NCBI GenBank assembly: GCA_947626295.1
Contig: CANQRS010000007.1
Location: forward strand, 1-34,187
Direction of reading: 5' to 3'
Length of the DNA stretch: 34,187 nt
Source: an uncultured Clostridia bacterium
GTDB taxonomy: Bacteria > Bacillota > Clostridia > TANB77 > CAG-508
In this document: positions 16,325-26,975 of the stretch, piece by piece
Layout of the letters: the number at the start of each line of letters is the position of its first letter
Numbering within the stretch: position 1 is the first letter of the stretch
The notes under the pieces: model-generated
Databases searched by the model: none
Seen by the model: the letters and a program-made list of their open reading frames with translations, nothing else
Told to the model about the DNA's origin: nothing
Position numbers and translations under genes: made by a program

Positions 16325-17705
16325 TTATTTACCGAGACAAAATCTTGAAAATATTTCATTTATAATATCCTCCCCAGCTTCTTCGCCTGTAATTGTACCT
16401 ATATTGCTTAATACATCTCGTAAACTAATTTCAACAATATCTACTGGCATATTTTCCTCCAAAACTTTTTTTGCCCTATTTAAATTTTCTATAGCTTTAG
16501 AAATTAAATTTTTATGCCTTTCATTTGTAATAACAATATCGTTATCAAAATTTATTTCATTTAAATTAAATAACTCCGTAATTTTGTCATAAATCGTTTC
16601 TAATCCAATTTTATTTTTTATTGATATCTTTATTATATTATTTTTAAAATCTTCTAATTCTGGATTCTCGCCATCAATTTTTTGTTCCAAATCAATTTTA
16701 TTCAGAACAATTATTGACTTTTTATTTTTTGCAATTTCTAAAATAATCTTATCCTCATTTGTTAATTGTTTACTTGAATCAATAATAGCTATAATTAAAT
16801 CTGCGTCCTCTGCTAATTTCTTCGATTTTTCAATTCCAATTTTTTCAACCTCATCTCTAGCATCTCTAATTCCTGCAGTATCAACTATTTTTAATGGTAT
16901 CCCATTTATATTTACAAATTCCTCAATAGTATCTCTCGTAGTTCCCTCTATTTCAGTAACTATTGCTCTATCTTCTTTTAAAATTTCATTTAGAAGTGAA
17001 GACTTACCTGCATTCGGACGTCCTATTATTACAGTTTTTATTCCTTCTTTTATTACTTTTCCATTATCAAAAGATTTCTTTAAATTTTCTAATTTTGCTA
17101 TAGAAGCATTGATTTTTTCTAATATATCCAAATTAGTCACTTCTGGAGTATCATATTCCGGATAATCAATGGATACCTCAATATTAGTCATAATCTCTAG
17201 TAAATCTCTTTTTACCTCGTATAGTTTGTCTGATAAATACCCTTCTAGCTGTTTAATCCCCTCTTTAGCCTCTCTATCAGATTTTGCATTTATAATATCA
17301 ATAACAGACTCTGCTTGTGACAAATCAAGTCTTCCATTCAAAAAAGCTCTTTTTGTAAACTCTCCTGGCTCTGCTAATTCTGCTCCATTTTCCAAACAAA
17401 TTTCAAGAATTTTTTTTACTATGATATTCCCCCCGTGTGAGTTAATCTCGCACATATCCTCTGTTGTGTAACTTTTTGGTGCTTTAAAATACGAAACTAA
17501 TACCTCGTCTATTATTTTATCATTTTCAATTATATACCCATATTTCATTGAATATCCTGGTATTTCTTCTATCTTCTTAGGATTTTTTTGCCTAAAAATT
17601 TTGTCTAATATTTTAAAACTATCTTTTCCACTCATTCTTATAATACCTATTCCTCCAATTCCGTGGAGCCGTAGATATTGAAACTATCGTACTCAAATCA
17701 ATCAC
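16325..17705 (-). CDS. mnmE: tRNA modification GTPase MnmE, with a 1-nt insertion near the 5' end
   Basis: The track ORF (16325-17635, 436 aa) starts at MSGKDSFK and lacks the family N-terminus. In-frame codons just upstream read GIGGIGIIR, and one base further on the frame changes and reads IVSISTAP. Removing the G at 17663 joins these into ISTAP-GIGGIGIIRMSG, the expected formyl-THF-binding N-terminus, with a GTG start at 17705 (TTG further in is an alternative). The GTPase domain has G1 GRPNAGKSS, G3 DTAGIRD, G4 NKID, and the C-terminal FCLGK holds the catalytic-type Cys. It acts with MnmG on tRNA U34. The insertion is either a genuine disabling or reinitiation mutation, or an assembly error. 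Confidence 0.9.
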
Positions 17706-17719
17706 TATCCTTTCTAACT

Positions 17720-17772
17720 TGAAAAAAGTCAAAGTTCTCTTAATCTTTACGACTAAATCTGAACTTTGACTT
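17720..17772 (-). terminator. Intrinsic terminator after jag, directly upstream of mnmE
   Basis: A perfect 12-bp stem AAGTCAAAGTTC/GAACTTTGACTT with a 23-base loop. On minus it is followed by TTTTTT. It lies six bases after the jag stop and about 20 bases before the mnmE start. Confidence 0.85.
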
Positions 17773-17777
17773 CCGAT

Positions 17778-18491
17778 TTATTTTAAACTTACTACTATTC
17801 TTCTTTTTGGCTCTTCACCAATACTATTTGTTGTTACTTTTTTAGAATTTTGTAATCTTGAATGGATTATTTTTCTTTCATAAGGTTTCATAGGCTCTAA
17901 TGTAACAGATTTTCTAGTTTTTATAACAGTTCTTTCAATTTTATCTGCTAAAAGCTCTAATGATTTTTCTCTTTTTTGTTTATATCCACCAATATCTAAA
18001 ATTATCCTTACTTTATTTGAAATTCCCTTGTTGGCTACTGCAAATAGGATATTTTGTATTGCATACAAAGTATCTCCTCTGTATCCAATTAAAAATGTTG
18101 CATCATTTCCTATAATATTAACATTTAATCCTGTTTCTGTTTTTTCAATGTCATATTTTACATCTTCACCAATTTTCTTAGAAAATACTTCTAAAAAAGC
18201 TTCTACCCTACTTCTTGCCTTTTCTAGGTCTTCCTCTGAACATTTTTTATATTCTTTTGGCTGAGTTGACTTGTTATTAGCTATTTCTTCAACATTTTCT
18301 TTTTGATAATCGTCTTTCAAAGTTAATTCAACTTTTACAATTCTTGGTGCTAAAATACTAAAAAAGCTTCTCTTATCTTCATTTTCAAGTACTTTTATAT
18401 TTACTTGATTTTTTGTAACTTTTAATTCTTTTAAACCATTTTCTATTGCTTCATTTGTTGTTTTTCCTTCTGCTATAATACTATTAGGCAT
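17778..18491 (-). CDS. jag: Jag/KhpB RNA-binding protein (SpoIIIJ-associated)
   Basis: 237 aa from the ATG at 18491, chosen for the AAAGG SD and for the family N-terminus IIAEGKTTNEAIENGL (Jag_N domain, about 1-50). A linker follows, then a KH domain (about 85-165; FLIGYRGDTLYAIQNIL at the GxxG position) and a C-terminal R3H domain (KPYERKIIHSRLQ). It binds RNA and in Gram-positives influences cell elongation and division. Its ATG overlaps the end of yidC by 8 bp, the usual pairing with the insertase. Confidence 0.94.
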   Translation of the reverse strand: MPNSIIAEGKTTNEAIENGLKELKVTKNQVNIKVLENEDKRSFFSILAPRIVKVELTLKDDYQKENVEEIANNKSTQPKEYKKCSEEDLEKARSRVEAFLEVFSKKIGEDVKYDIEKTETGLNVNIIGNDATFLIGYRGDTLYAIQNILFAVANKGISNKVRIILDIGGYKQKREKSLELLADKIERTVIKTRKSVTLEPMKPYERKIIHSRLQNSKKVTTNSIGEEPKRRIVVSLK

Positions 18492-19446
18492 TTTCCTTTG
18501 CCTCCTCTTCTTTATCAAAAATTTTATTTAATACTAATCTTTCAACTAACATTAATACATTATTTGCTAACCAATATAATGCCAATCCTAAAGGTGCAAT
18601 AACTGCAATTGATACAGACATTATTGGAATTACCCACATCATTGTTTTATTAGCATCTTCCATTGGATTATATTCTTCTTCGCTATTGCTATCTGATTTA
18701 TTTTCTTCTTTTTTCTTCTTAGTCATATTTGTTGTCAATCTAATTGATATAAACGAAGATATTACATATAAAACAGGAATTACAAGTGATTTCCAATTTC
18801 TTATATCCTTTGTTGGAACTTGACTTAAATCAATTCCAAAAAAGTCCATTTTTAAGTTTACTTGTTCTTTATATTCATCTATATTAAAGTCTTCATTTTT
18901 TTCTGTAGATTGCTCATTTTCTACTTGATTTGTATCTTCATCTTGTTTTTGTTCATTTTCATCATTGCTTACGGAACTACGGCTTTCAGGATTTCTCATA
19001 TATTGTATTACTGCTATTTCGCTATATGTATTATTAGTTTGACCTTGTTCTGAAACAATACTTTCTAATTTTTCTATTACTCCTGAATCAAGTTTTACCA
19101 TATATGTTAATGGCTCTCGAACTAATAAAAATACCGAAAATAATAATATAAATTGTATTATTGAACTAAAGCATCCTGATAGTGGACTCATTCCCTCTCT
19201 TTTATATAAGGCCATAAGCTCCTGCTGCATTTTTTCTTGGTCATTCTTGTATTTGAATTGAATTTGCTGCATTTCCTTCTGCATCTTTTCGTTTTTCTTC
19301 AAGGTTTTTTGTTGTTTTATTGTAAGTGGTAACATCACTAATTTTACTAATACTGAAAATAAAATTATAGCTATACCATAATTACTAACAATGTTATATA
19401 GGAAATTCAGCAAATATCCAAATAAATTTGCAAAAAAAGACAACAT
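18484..19446 (-). CDS. yidC: YidC/Oxa1 family membrane protein insertase
   Basis: It inserts and folds membrane proteins, alone or with Sec. 320 aa from the ATG at 19446; the longer track start is TTG at 19473 and has no SD, though the GGAGG here is 12 bases from the ATG. Transmembrane segments are at about 1-45 (reentrant plus TM1), 92-115, 222-240 and 270-305. The cytoplasmic hairpin KQQKTLKKNEKMQKEMQQIQ lies between them, as in YidC. An acidic, Asn/Gln-rich insert of about 70 residues (ENEQKQDEDTNQ) in the external loop is longer than in Bacillus YidC1. No lipobox was seen. Confidence 0.95.
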   Translation of the reverse strand: MLSFFANLFGYLLNFLYNIVSNYGIAIILFSVLVKLVMLPLTIKQQKTLKKNEKMQKEMQQIQFKYKNDQEKMQQELMALYKREGMSPLSGCFSSIIQFILLFSVFLLVREPLTYMVKLDSGVIEKLESIVSEQGQTNNTYSEIAVIQYMRNPESRSSVSNDENEQKQDEDTNQVENEQSTEKNEDFNIDEYKEQVNLKMDFFGIDLSQVPTKDIRNWKSLVIPVLYVISSFISIRLTTNMTKKKKEENKSDSNSEEEYNPMEDANKTMMWVIPIMSVSIAVIAPLGLALYWLANNVLMLVERLVLNKIFDKEEEAKENA

Positions 19447-19486
19447 ATTCTTTTCATTCCTCCTATAAGGCAAATACTTAACAATT

Positions 19487-19711
19487 TTATTTTAAAGGGT
19501 CATATCCCCCTTTTGAAAATGGATTACACCTTAATATTCTGCCCATTCCCAACCATATTCCTTTTACAACTCCATATTTTTGTATGGCCTGTTTGGTATA
19601 TTCTGAACATGTTGGATAATATTTACATTTTATATTTTTGTAATCTAAATAGGCTGATATATTTTTTTGGTACCATTCTATCATTTTTATTAATATTTTT
19701 CTCATTTTCAT
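19487..19711 (-). CDS. yidD: Membrane protein insertion efficiency factor YidD
   Basis: A 74-aa small protein with the full YidD signature [17 protein letters not shown], then [11 protein letters not shown]. It assists YidC in membrane protein insertion. An N-terminal amphipathic helix ([14 protein letters not shown]) probably sits on the membrane. The start codon overlaps the rnpA stop (TGATG), so translation is coupled. The track start adds one GTG codon. Confidence 0.96.
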   Translation of the reverse strand: MKMRKILIKMIEWYQKNISAYLDYKNIKCKYYPTCSEYTKQAIQKYGVVKGIWLGMGRILRCNPFSKGGYDPLK

Positions 19712-20058
19712 CACTTTTCAATTATAATCTTAGCTTTGTCATATATTTGTAATATATCTTTTTTTATTTGATAAAAATCAGCTTTAGATATATCTTCTGT
19801 TTTTTTCCATAAAAACACTATACTATATCCTACTTTCATTTTTTCTTCTAGTAAGCGATAATTTTCTTTTATTAATCTTTTAACTCTATTTCTTTGATAT
19901 GCGTGTCCGCTTTTTACACTAATGGCTAATCCTAAATAATTAGATTTCTCATTATTATCTAGGATAAACGCACTTATCGTTCTACCAGAATAGTGTTTTC
20001 CTTTTGAAAAGACCCTGCTAAATTCATAATTTTTCTTTAACATTTTAGTTTTTTTCAT
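19711..20058 (-). CDS. rnpA: Ribonuclease P protein component
   Basis: A 115-aa basic protein that helps the RNase P RNA process tRNA 5' ends. The N-terminus is [15 protein letters not shown], the central conserved motif [10 protein letters not shown] is at about 75-84, and a mixed beta/alpha C-terminus follows. It lies between rpmH and yidD as in nearly all Bacillota, overlapping yidD by a base or two and 23 bp downstream of rpmH. Confidence 0.97.
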   Translation of the reverse strand: MKKTKMLKKNYEFSRVFSKGKHYSGRTISAFILDNNEKSNYLGLAISVKSGHAYQRNRVKRLIKENYRLLEEKMKVGYSIVFLWKKTEDISKADFYQIKKDILQIYDKAKIIIEK

Positions 20059-20081
20059 ATAACAAAATCATTCCTTTGTTA

Positions 20082-20216
20082 TTATGCACAAAGTTTTTTT
20101 CTACCCTTTGCACGTCTAGCTTTTAATACTTTTCTTCCTGATTTTGTTGACATTCTTTTCATAAATCCGTGTTCTTTTTTTGCTTGTCTTTTTTTAGGTT
20201 GAAATGTCATTTTCAT
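20082..20216 (-). CDS. rpmH: 50S ribosomal protein L34
   Basis: Too short for the ORF track. The minus frame encodes 44 aa beginning [18 protein letters not shown], continuing [20 protein letters not shown] and ending RKKLCA, the invariant L34 pattern at the normal length. SD GGAGGTG lies 10 bases before the ATG. It is the first gene of rpmH-rnpA-yidD-yidC-jag. Confidence 0.97.
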   Translation of the reverse strand: MKMTFQPKKRQAKKEHGFMKRMSTKSGRKVLKARRAKGRKKLCA

Positions 20217-20293
20217 CCTTAAAGCACCTCCTAAAATTACTTATAATAACTTACGTTTTAGTTTTTCCCTCTAAATTTAACGCAAGTAAAAAT

Positions 20294-20322
20294 ATTATAC
20301 ACTCAAAACCTAAAATTGTCAA
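20294..20322 (-). promoter_or_regulatory. Consensus promoter of the rpmH operon
   Basis: On minus, perfect TTGACA, 17 bp, perfect TATAAT, giving a leader of about 70 nt. This is the strongest promoter in the window, fitting a ribosomal protein operon next to the origin. Confidence 0.9.
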
Positions 20323-20725
20323 TGTATTTTTTCTTTTTTTTGTCTTTTCTTAAGGAAACAGTGTTTTTACAACTTTTTTTTCAGTTTTTTTACAAATATT
20401 TTACAAATATTGTTGCAATTTCTAAAAAAATGTTGTATAACTTTTTTATCATTATGAATTTGAAAATTTTGTAAATTTTAATAAACTTATCCACAGGTTA
20501 TCCACAATAAGTTGATAATTTTTTCTTAAAAGAAGTAATCACATTTTTTTTAGAAGTCGGATTTCTAAATACCACTTGTATTACTGATTTTATGTTATGA
20601 ATGCCTGTTTGCAAAAGATATTGATTTTTACAAAAATATTACAAAGTTATCAACATCTGTGGATAACTTTGTGGATAACTTTTTTACTTGATATTTTGCA
20701 AAACATTACATAATAAGTTGTGTTT
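20323..20725. other. rpmH-dnaA intergenic region with upstream DnaA-box cluster (oriC part 1)
   Basis: No gene is present. It holds five DnaA boxes: TTATCCACA at 20487-20495 and 20498-20506, TTATCAACA at 20647-20655, and TGTGGATAA at 20658-20666 and 20670-20678. It corresponds to the incA/incB part of a Bacillus-type bipartite origin and probably autoregulates dnaA. An AT-rich stretch with repeated TTTTACAAATATT lies at about 20388-20412. Confidence 0.85.
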
Positions 20726-20734
20726 TGATAATAT
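20726..20734 (+). promoter_or_regulatory. Candidate extended -10 of dnaA
   Basis: TGATAATAT (TGN plus TAATAT) lies about 40 bases before the dnaA ATG and about 50 bases downstream of three DnaA boxes. The -35 (TTACAT) is poor. The assignment is tentative. Confidence 0.4.
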
Positions 20735-20771
20735 ATATATATCGACTTTATGTCAGAAACGGAGGTCTTAT

Positions 20772-22127
20772 ATGAATTCATCTATGGATGGAAAAGAAAT
20801 CGTAAGTAAAATGCAAGAAGTTTTAAGCAAAGAAATACCATTCATAACTTATTCAACTTATCTTGCTCCGCTTGACTTTGAGTCAATCGAAGGCAATCAT
20901 ATAACTTTTAAATGTGAATCTCGCTATGTTAAAGAACCAGCAGAAACGAGATATGCTAGTTTGCTTTTAAATGCACTCAAATATATAACTAACAGAGATT
21001 TTACCTTTTCTGTTCACGCATTAGATAGTGATGACGTTACCGAAGAGAAAACTCAAGAAGTTATATCAAGTACAAATTCAGAAGAAGAAATAGATTACTC
21101 ACAACAATCTTTAAATCCAAAATATACATTTGATACATTTGTTGTTGGGAACAATAATCGTTTTGCACACGCTGCAGCATTAGCAGTAGGAGATAATCCT
21201 GCAAAAACCTACAACCCTTTATTTATTTATGGTGGTGTTGGGCTAGGAAAAACTCACTTAATGCAAGCTATTGGTAATAGAATATTATCAAACAATAGAA
21301 CAATGAATATTGTCTATGTTACATCAGAAAAATTTACCAATCACTTAATCAACTCAATTAGAGATGGAAAAAATGACCCTTTTAGAAACAAATATAGAAA
21401 TGCTGATGCATTATTAATAGACGATATTCAGTTTATTGCGAAAAAAGAAAGAGTCCAAGAAGAATTTTTCCATACATTCAATACATTGTATGAAAATGGA
21501 AAACAAATAATAATCTCTAGTGATAAACCTCCTAGAGATATTCCATTTTTGGAAGATAGGCTAAAATCAAGATTTGAATGGGGATTACTTGCAGATATAT
21601 CTTGTCCAGATTATGAAACAAGAGTTGCAATACTTAGAAAAAAAGCTTTGGATGAAGGTATTATAATAGATGACTCAATACTAGCAAATATTGCAACAAA
21701 AATTGATTCAAATATTCGAGAACTAGAAGGTGTGTTTAACAAAATTGTAGCAAGGGCATCACTTACTCATAGTCCAATAACTATAGAACTTGCAGAAAAT
21801 GTTATAAACGAATTTATTGCAAAAAGGGAAAAAGTAATTTCATCTGATTCAATACAAGAAGTTGTTGCAAAATATTTTAGTATTGACAAAAAAGATTTAG
21901 CAGGTGGAAAACGTTCAAATGATATAGCATTTCCACGACAAATAGCAATGTATTTGTGTAGAGAAGTAGCTAATATGTCATTTCCACAGATAGGAATTGA
22001 TTTTGGTAATCGAGACCATTCTACTGTAATGCACGCTTATAAAAAAATTGAAAAAGAGATAAAAGAAAAAAATAATACAAAGTTAATTGTGGAAAGTGTG
22101 AAAAACATTATCTTGAATAAAGAATAA
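20772..22127 (+). CDS. dnaA: Chromosomal replication initiator DnaA
   Basis: 451 aa from the ATG at 20772, chosen for GGAGGT five bases upstream; the track start at 20688 runs through the promoter. Domain I is at about 1-80, a short linker domain II follows, and the AAA+ domain III carries Walker A GGVGLGKTH, Walker B LLIDDIQF, and the conserved KSRFEWGLLADI. Domain IV has the DnaA-box recognition motif DHSTVMHAYKKIE. It binds the boxes on either side of its own gene and melts the origin downstream. It is the only protein gene left of the unwinding site that lies on the plus strand. Confidence 0.98.
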   Translation: MNSSMDGKEIVSKMQEVLSKEIPFITYSTYLAPLDFESIEGNHITFKCESRYVKEPAETRYASLLLNALKYITNRDFTFSVHALDSDDVTEEKTQEVISSTNSEEEIDYSQQSLNPKYTFDTFVVGNNNRFAHAAALAVGDNPAKTYNPLFIYGGVGLGKTHLMQAIGNRILSNNRTMNIVYVTSEKFTNHLINSIRDGKNDPFRNKYRNADALLIDDIQFIAKKERVQEEFFHTFNTLYENGKQIIISSDKPPRDIPFLEDRLKSRFEWGLLADISCPDYETRVAILRKKALDEGIIIDDSILANIATKIDSNIRELEGVFNKIVARASLTHSPITIELAENVINEFIAKREKVISSDSIQEVVAKYFSIDKKDLAGGKRSNDIAFPRQIAMYLCREVANMSFPQIGIDFGNRDHSTVMHAYKKIEKEIKEKNNTKLIVESVKNIILNKE

Positions 22128-22227
22128 TTGAAATTTAAACCAAAATTGAAACTTAATCAAAGAAAAGTTTGTAAAAAAATTTGTTCTATTTTTGATAATC
22201 AATCTTTTCTTACGGAAGCAACACATT

Positions 22228-22450
22228 AGTTATCCACATACCCTTTGTGGATAACGTGTTGATAAACTGTTGATAACCAATTTTCCACTTTTAAAAGTGG
22301 AAACTGTGGATAACTACCCTTATTTATCCACAGACTTGTCCACACAAAAAAACGTACGGACGCAAGTTTTCCACATAGTTTTCCACAGTTTCCACAATAC
22401 CTACTACTACTACTACTATATATATTAATTAATATTATAAAATATATATA
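22228..22450. other. oriC: Replication origin oriC (DnaA-box cluster and unwinding region)
   Basis: This covers most of the 357-bp gap between dnaA and dnaN. DnaA boxes: TTATCCACA 22230, TGTGGATAA 22246, TGTTGATAA 22257 and 22268, TGTGGATAA 22305, TTATCCACA 22324, TTGTCCACA 22336, TTTTCCACA 22367 and 22379, GTTTCCACA 22388. These are followed without a gap by six DnaA-trios and a pure A/T tract to 22450. A 22-bp perfect palindrome with TTTCCAC arms lies at 22282-22303. The order boxes, trio, AT-rich DUE, dnaN matches the Bacillus subtilis incC/basal unwinding layout. Confidence 0.95.
22401..22418 (+). promoter_or_regulatory. DnaA-trio array (six CTA repeats)
   Basis: Six uninterrupted CTA triplets (TAG read on the other strand) lie four bases after the last DnaA-like box and directly before the AT tract. 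DnaA-trios are the single-strand-binding elements of the bacterial basal origin unwinding system. The array here is unusually perfect. Confidence 0.85.
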
Positions 22451-22484
22451 GCGCCAGAACCAAAAAAATGAAAGGATGATAAAA

Positions 22485-23603
22485 ATGAAGTTTGTTTGTT
22501 ATAAAGACACAATTATAAAAGCTCTGAATTCCGTAGTAAAAGGAGTAGCTAGTAAAACTACTATGCCTATACTTGAAGGAATATTAATTCAAACTAATGA
22601 AGATGAAATAAAACTTACAACTTATGATTTAGAAATAGGTGTAGAATATACAATGAAATGTAAAATTATAGAAAATGGAAGTACAGTAGTTAATGCAACT
22701 ATGTTTACAGAGATTATTAGAAAATTACCAAATACAGAAATAAATATTGGAATAAATGAAAATAATTTACTTACTATTGAATGTGAAGGAGCTTTATATA
22801 AATTAGCAACTATGAATCCAGATGAATTTCCAGAATTACCAAAAATAGAAGTAGAAAATTCTATAAAATTAGAGCAAAGTGCTTTAAAAAGTATTATTAG
22901 AAGAACGATTTTTGCTGTTAGCAGCGATGAAAATAGACCTATATTTTCAGGATGTTTATTTGAAATAAAAGATAATAAATTAAATGTTGTTGCAATAGAT
23001 GGATTTAGATTGGCTTTAAGAACTATAAATTTACCAGTTCCTGTAAATGATTTTAAATCTGTTATACCTGCTAAAACATTAAATGAGGTTATAAAAATTG
23101 TATCTGATTCGTTTGATGAAATAAAAATTGGTGTTTCAAAAAATCAAGCATTATTTGAAATGGAAAATTGTAAATTAGTTACAAGAATATTAGATGGAGA
23201 ATTTTTAAATTATAATTCTGTAATACCAAATAATTGGCAAACAAGAGTAAGAGTAAATAAATCTGATTTATTAAATAGCTTTGAAAGAATAAGTTTAATT
23301 TCTTCATCAAGTATAGAAAAAGAAAAAAAATATCCAGTTAAAGTTTCTGTTGATATAGGGAAGATGACAATATCTTGTATAAATCAAACTGGTGAAGCTA
23401 AAGAAGATGTATATATTTCTACAGAAGGAAAATATTTAGAAGCAGGATTTAATCCAAAATATTTTTTAGATTCTTTAAAAGCAATAGATGATGAAGAAGT
23501 TTTTATAGAGTTTGGAACAAATATATCACCTTGTTTAATAAAGTCTGTAGAAAATAATGAATATGTATATATGATTTTACCAATAAGATTAAAAAATGAA
23601 TAA
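22485..23603 (+). CDS. dnaN: DNA polymerase III beta subunit (sliding clamp)
   Basis: 372 aa from the ATG at 22485, giving the family N-terminus MKFVCYKDTIIKALNSVVKG, with AAAGG nine bases upstream; the track start adds three codons. Three repeated clamp domains are present. Recognisable blocks are TMPILEGILIQT, the segment FAVSSDENRPIFSGCLFEI, IDGFRLALR, and the C-terminal MILPIRLKN. It forms the ring that tethers DNA polymerase III. It is followed by a hairpin made of two DnaA boxes. Confidence 0.98.
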   Translation: MKFVCYKDTIIKALNSVVKGVASKTTMPILEGILIQTNEDEIKLTTYDLEIGVEYTMKCKIIENGSTVVNATMFTEIIRKLPNTEINIGINENNLLTIECEGALYKLATMNPDEFPELPKIEVENSIKLEQSALKSIIRRTIFAVSSDENRPIFSGCLFEIKDNKLNVVAIDGFRLALRTINLPVPVNDFKSVIPAKTLNEVIKIVSDSFDEIKIGVSKNQALFEMENCKLVTRILDGEFLNYNSVIPNNWQTRVRVNKSDLLNSFERISLISSSSIEKEKKYPVKVSVDIGKMTISCINQTGEAKEDVYISTEGKYLEAGFNPKYFLDSLKAIDDEEVFIEFGTNISPCLIKSVENNEYVYMILPIRLKNE

Positions 23604-23611
23604 TAATAAAC

Positions 23612-23647
23612 AGTTATCCACAAATTATTAATATTTTGTGGATAACT
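23612..23647 (+). terminator. Hairpin of two inverted DnaA boxes after dnaN
   Basis: AGTTATCCACAAA pairs perfectly over 13 bp with TTTGTGGATAACT, 10-base A/T loop, just after the dnaN stop. Each arm holds a perfect DnaA box (23614-23622 and 23637-23645). It lacks a T run, so termination is uncertain; it may act as a DnaA site, an mRNA 3' end or both. Confidence 0.6.
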
Positions 23648-23810
23648 TATATTATATACTAAAAAAATTAGAAAAAATTCAAAAAAATTAGATTTCATAA
23701 AAAAACGAGACGCGAAAATCGAAAATAAGCCATTTTTTTATTATAAATAATGTAACTTTACATATAAAAAATAATAAAAATTAAATATTTATGAACATAA
23801 GGTGAATAAT

Positions 23811-24872
23811 ATGTGGATAAAAAATATAAAAATTGAAAATTTTAGAAATTATGAAAATGAAAAAATAGAATTAAATAAAAATATTAATATATTTTATGGA
23901 CAAAATGCACAGGGAAAAACAAATATAATTGAGGCAATATATTTAAGTAGTATAGGAAAATCTTTTAGGACTAATAAAGAAAAAGAATTAATTAATTTTA
24001 ATAAAAATAATTCTAAATTGGAAATTAATTTTGAAAAATCAGATAGAGACGGAAATATAATCATTAATTTAGAAAATAAAAAAAATATTTTAGTAAATGG
24101 AATAAAAATAAAAAAATTAAGTGAATTATTAGGAAATATAAATGTTGTAATTTTTACACCAGATGATATAAATATATTAAAAGGTGGACCACAGAATAGA
24201 AGAAAATTTTTAGATGTTATGATAAGTCAGTTAAGACCTAAATATACTTATATTTATAATTTATATTTAAAAGTTTTAGATGAAAGAAATACATATTTAA
24301 AAAAAATAGAAAATCAGAATAATGATTTATTAGAAATATATGATGAAAAATTAGCAGAGTATGGATATGAAATTTATAAATATAGATTTGAATTTATAGA
24401 AAAAATAAAAAATAAAATAATAAATATTCACAAAAATATTACAAATAATAATGAGGAAATTGATATAAAATATACATCAGATTGTATGGATAAAAATAAA
24501 TTTTTATTATTGTTAAAAGAGAGGAAAAAGTTGGATATATTAAAAGGATATACAACAAAGGGGATACATAGAGATGACTTTAGTATTTTTATAAATGATT
24601 TATTAATAAATGTTTATGGTTCTCAAGGTCAACATAGAACTTCAATTCTTTCTTTAAAATTAGCAGAGTTACAAGTTATATATGATGAAATAGGAGAAAA
24701 TCCAATTTTATTGTTAGATGATTTTATGTCAGAACTTGATGAAAGTAGAAGGAAAAATTTTTTAGAAAATATAAAAGATACACAGGTAATTATTACTTGC
24801 ACACATAAATTTGAACTAGAGAATGCTGAGTTTAAGCTATTTAATGTTAGTAATGGAAAAGTATTTTTTTAA
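23811..24872 (+). CDS. recF: DNA replication/repair protein RecF
   Basis: 353 aa from the ATG at 23811 with AAGGTG upstream; the track start is a GTG nine bases earlier. It is an SMC-like ATPase that loads RecA at gaps with RecO and RecR. Walker A is YGQNAQGKTN, and the segment SSIGKSFRT follows, as in RecF. The signature GSQGQHRTSILSLKLAE and Walker B LLLDDFMSELDESR complete the ATPase. The first codons contain a perfect DnaA box (TGTGGATAA at 23812). The usual small S4-domain gene between dnaN and recF is absent. Confidence 0.97.
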   Translation: MWIKNIKIENFRNYENEKIELNKNINIFYGQNAQGKTNIIEAIYLSSIGKSFRTNKEKELINFNKNNSKLEINFEKSDRDGNIIINLENKKNILVNGIKIKKLSELLGNINVVIFTPDDINILKGGPQNRRKFLDVMISQLRPKYTYIYNLYLKVLDERNTYLKKIENQNNDLLEIYDEKLAEYGYEIYKYRFEFIEKIKNKIINIHKNITNNNEEIDIKYTSDCMDKNKFLLLLKERKKLDILKGYTTKGIHRDDFSIFINDLLINVYGSQGQHRTSILSLKLAELQVIYDEIGENPILLLDDFMSELDESRRKNFLENIKDTQVIITCTHKFELENAEFKLFNVSNGKVFF

Positions 24873-24922
24873 TGTAATATTTTTGTAATATTATAAAAAT
24901 TTAAAAATTTTTGAAAAAAGAT

Positions 24923-24951
24923 TTGACAAATTTGAAAAAAAAATTTATCAT
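24923..24951 (+). promoter_or_regulatory. Promoter of gyrB
   Basis: Consensus TTGACA, 17 bp, TATCAT, about 50 bases upstream of the gyrB start. Confidence 0.75.
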
Positions 24952-24992
24952 ATAGAGTAGTTAAAAAAATATCCAAGACAAAATTTATTTGA

Positions 24993-26939
<1,947 letters not shown>

Positions 26940-26941
26940 AT

Positions 26942-26975
26942 TTAATGGCAGAGAATTTAAATTCCCTGCCATTAA
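26942..26975 (+). terminator. Hairpin terminator candidate after gyrB
   Basis: TTAATGGCAG pairs with CTGCCATTAA and the arms continue as GAATTTAAATTC, giving a near-perfect 34-base hairpin three bases after the stop. No T run follows, so its efficiency is uncertain. Confidence 0.6.

Noticed and set aside
20688-20771. N-terminal extension of DnaA to 20688
   Set aside because: It runs through the predicted dnaA promoter, has no SD, and the ATG at 20772 has GGAGGT at proper distance and gives normal DnaA length.
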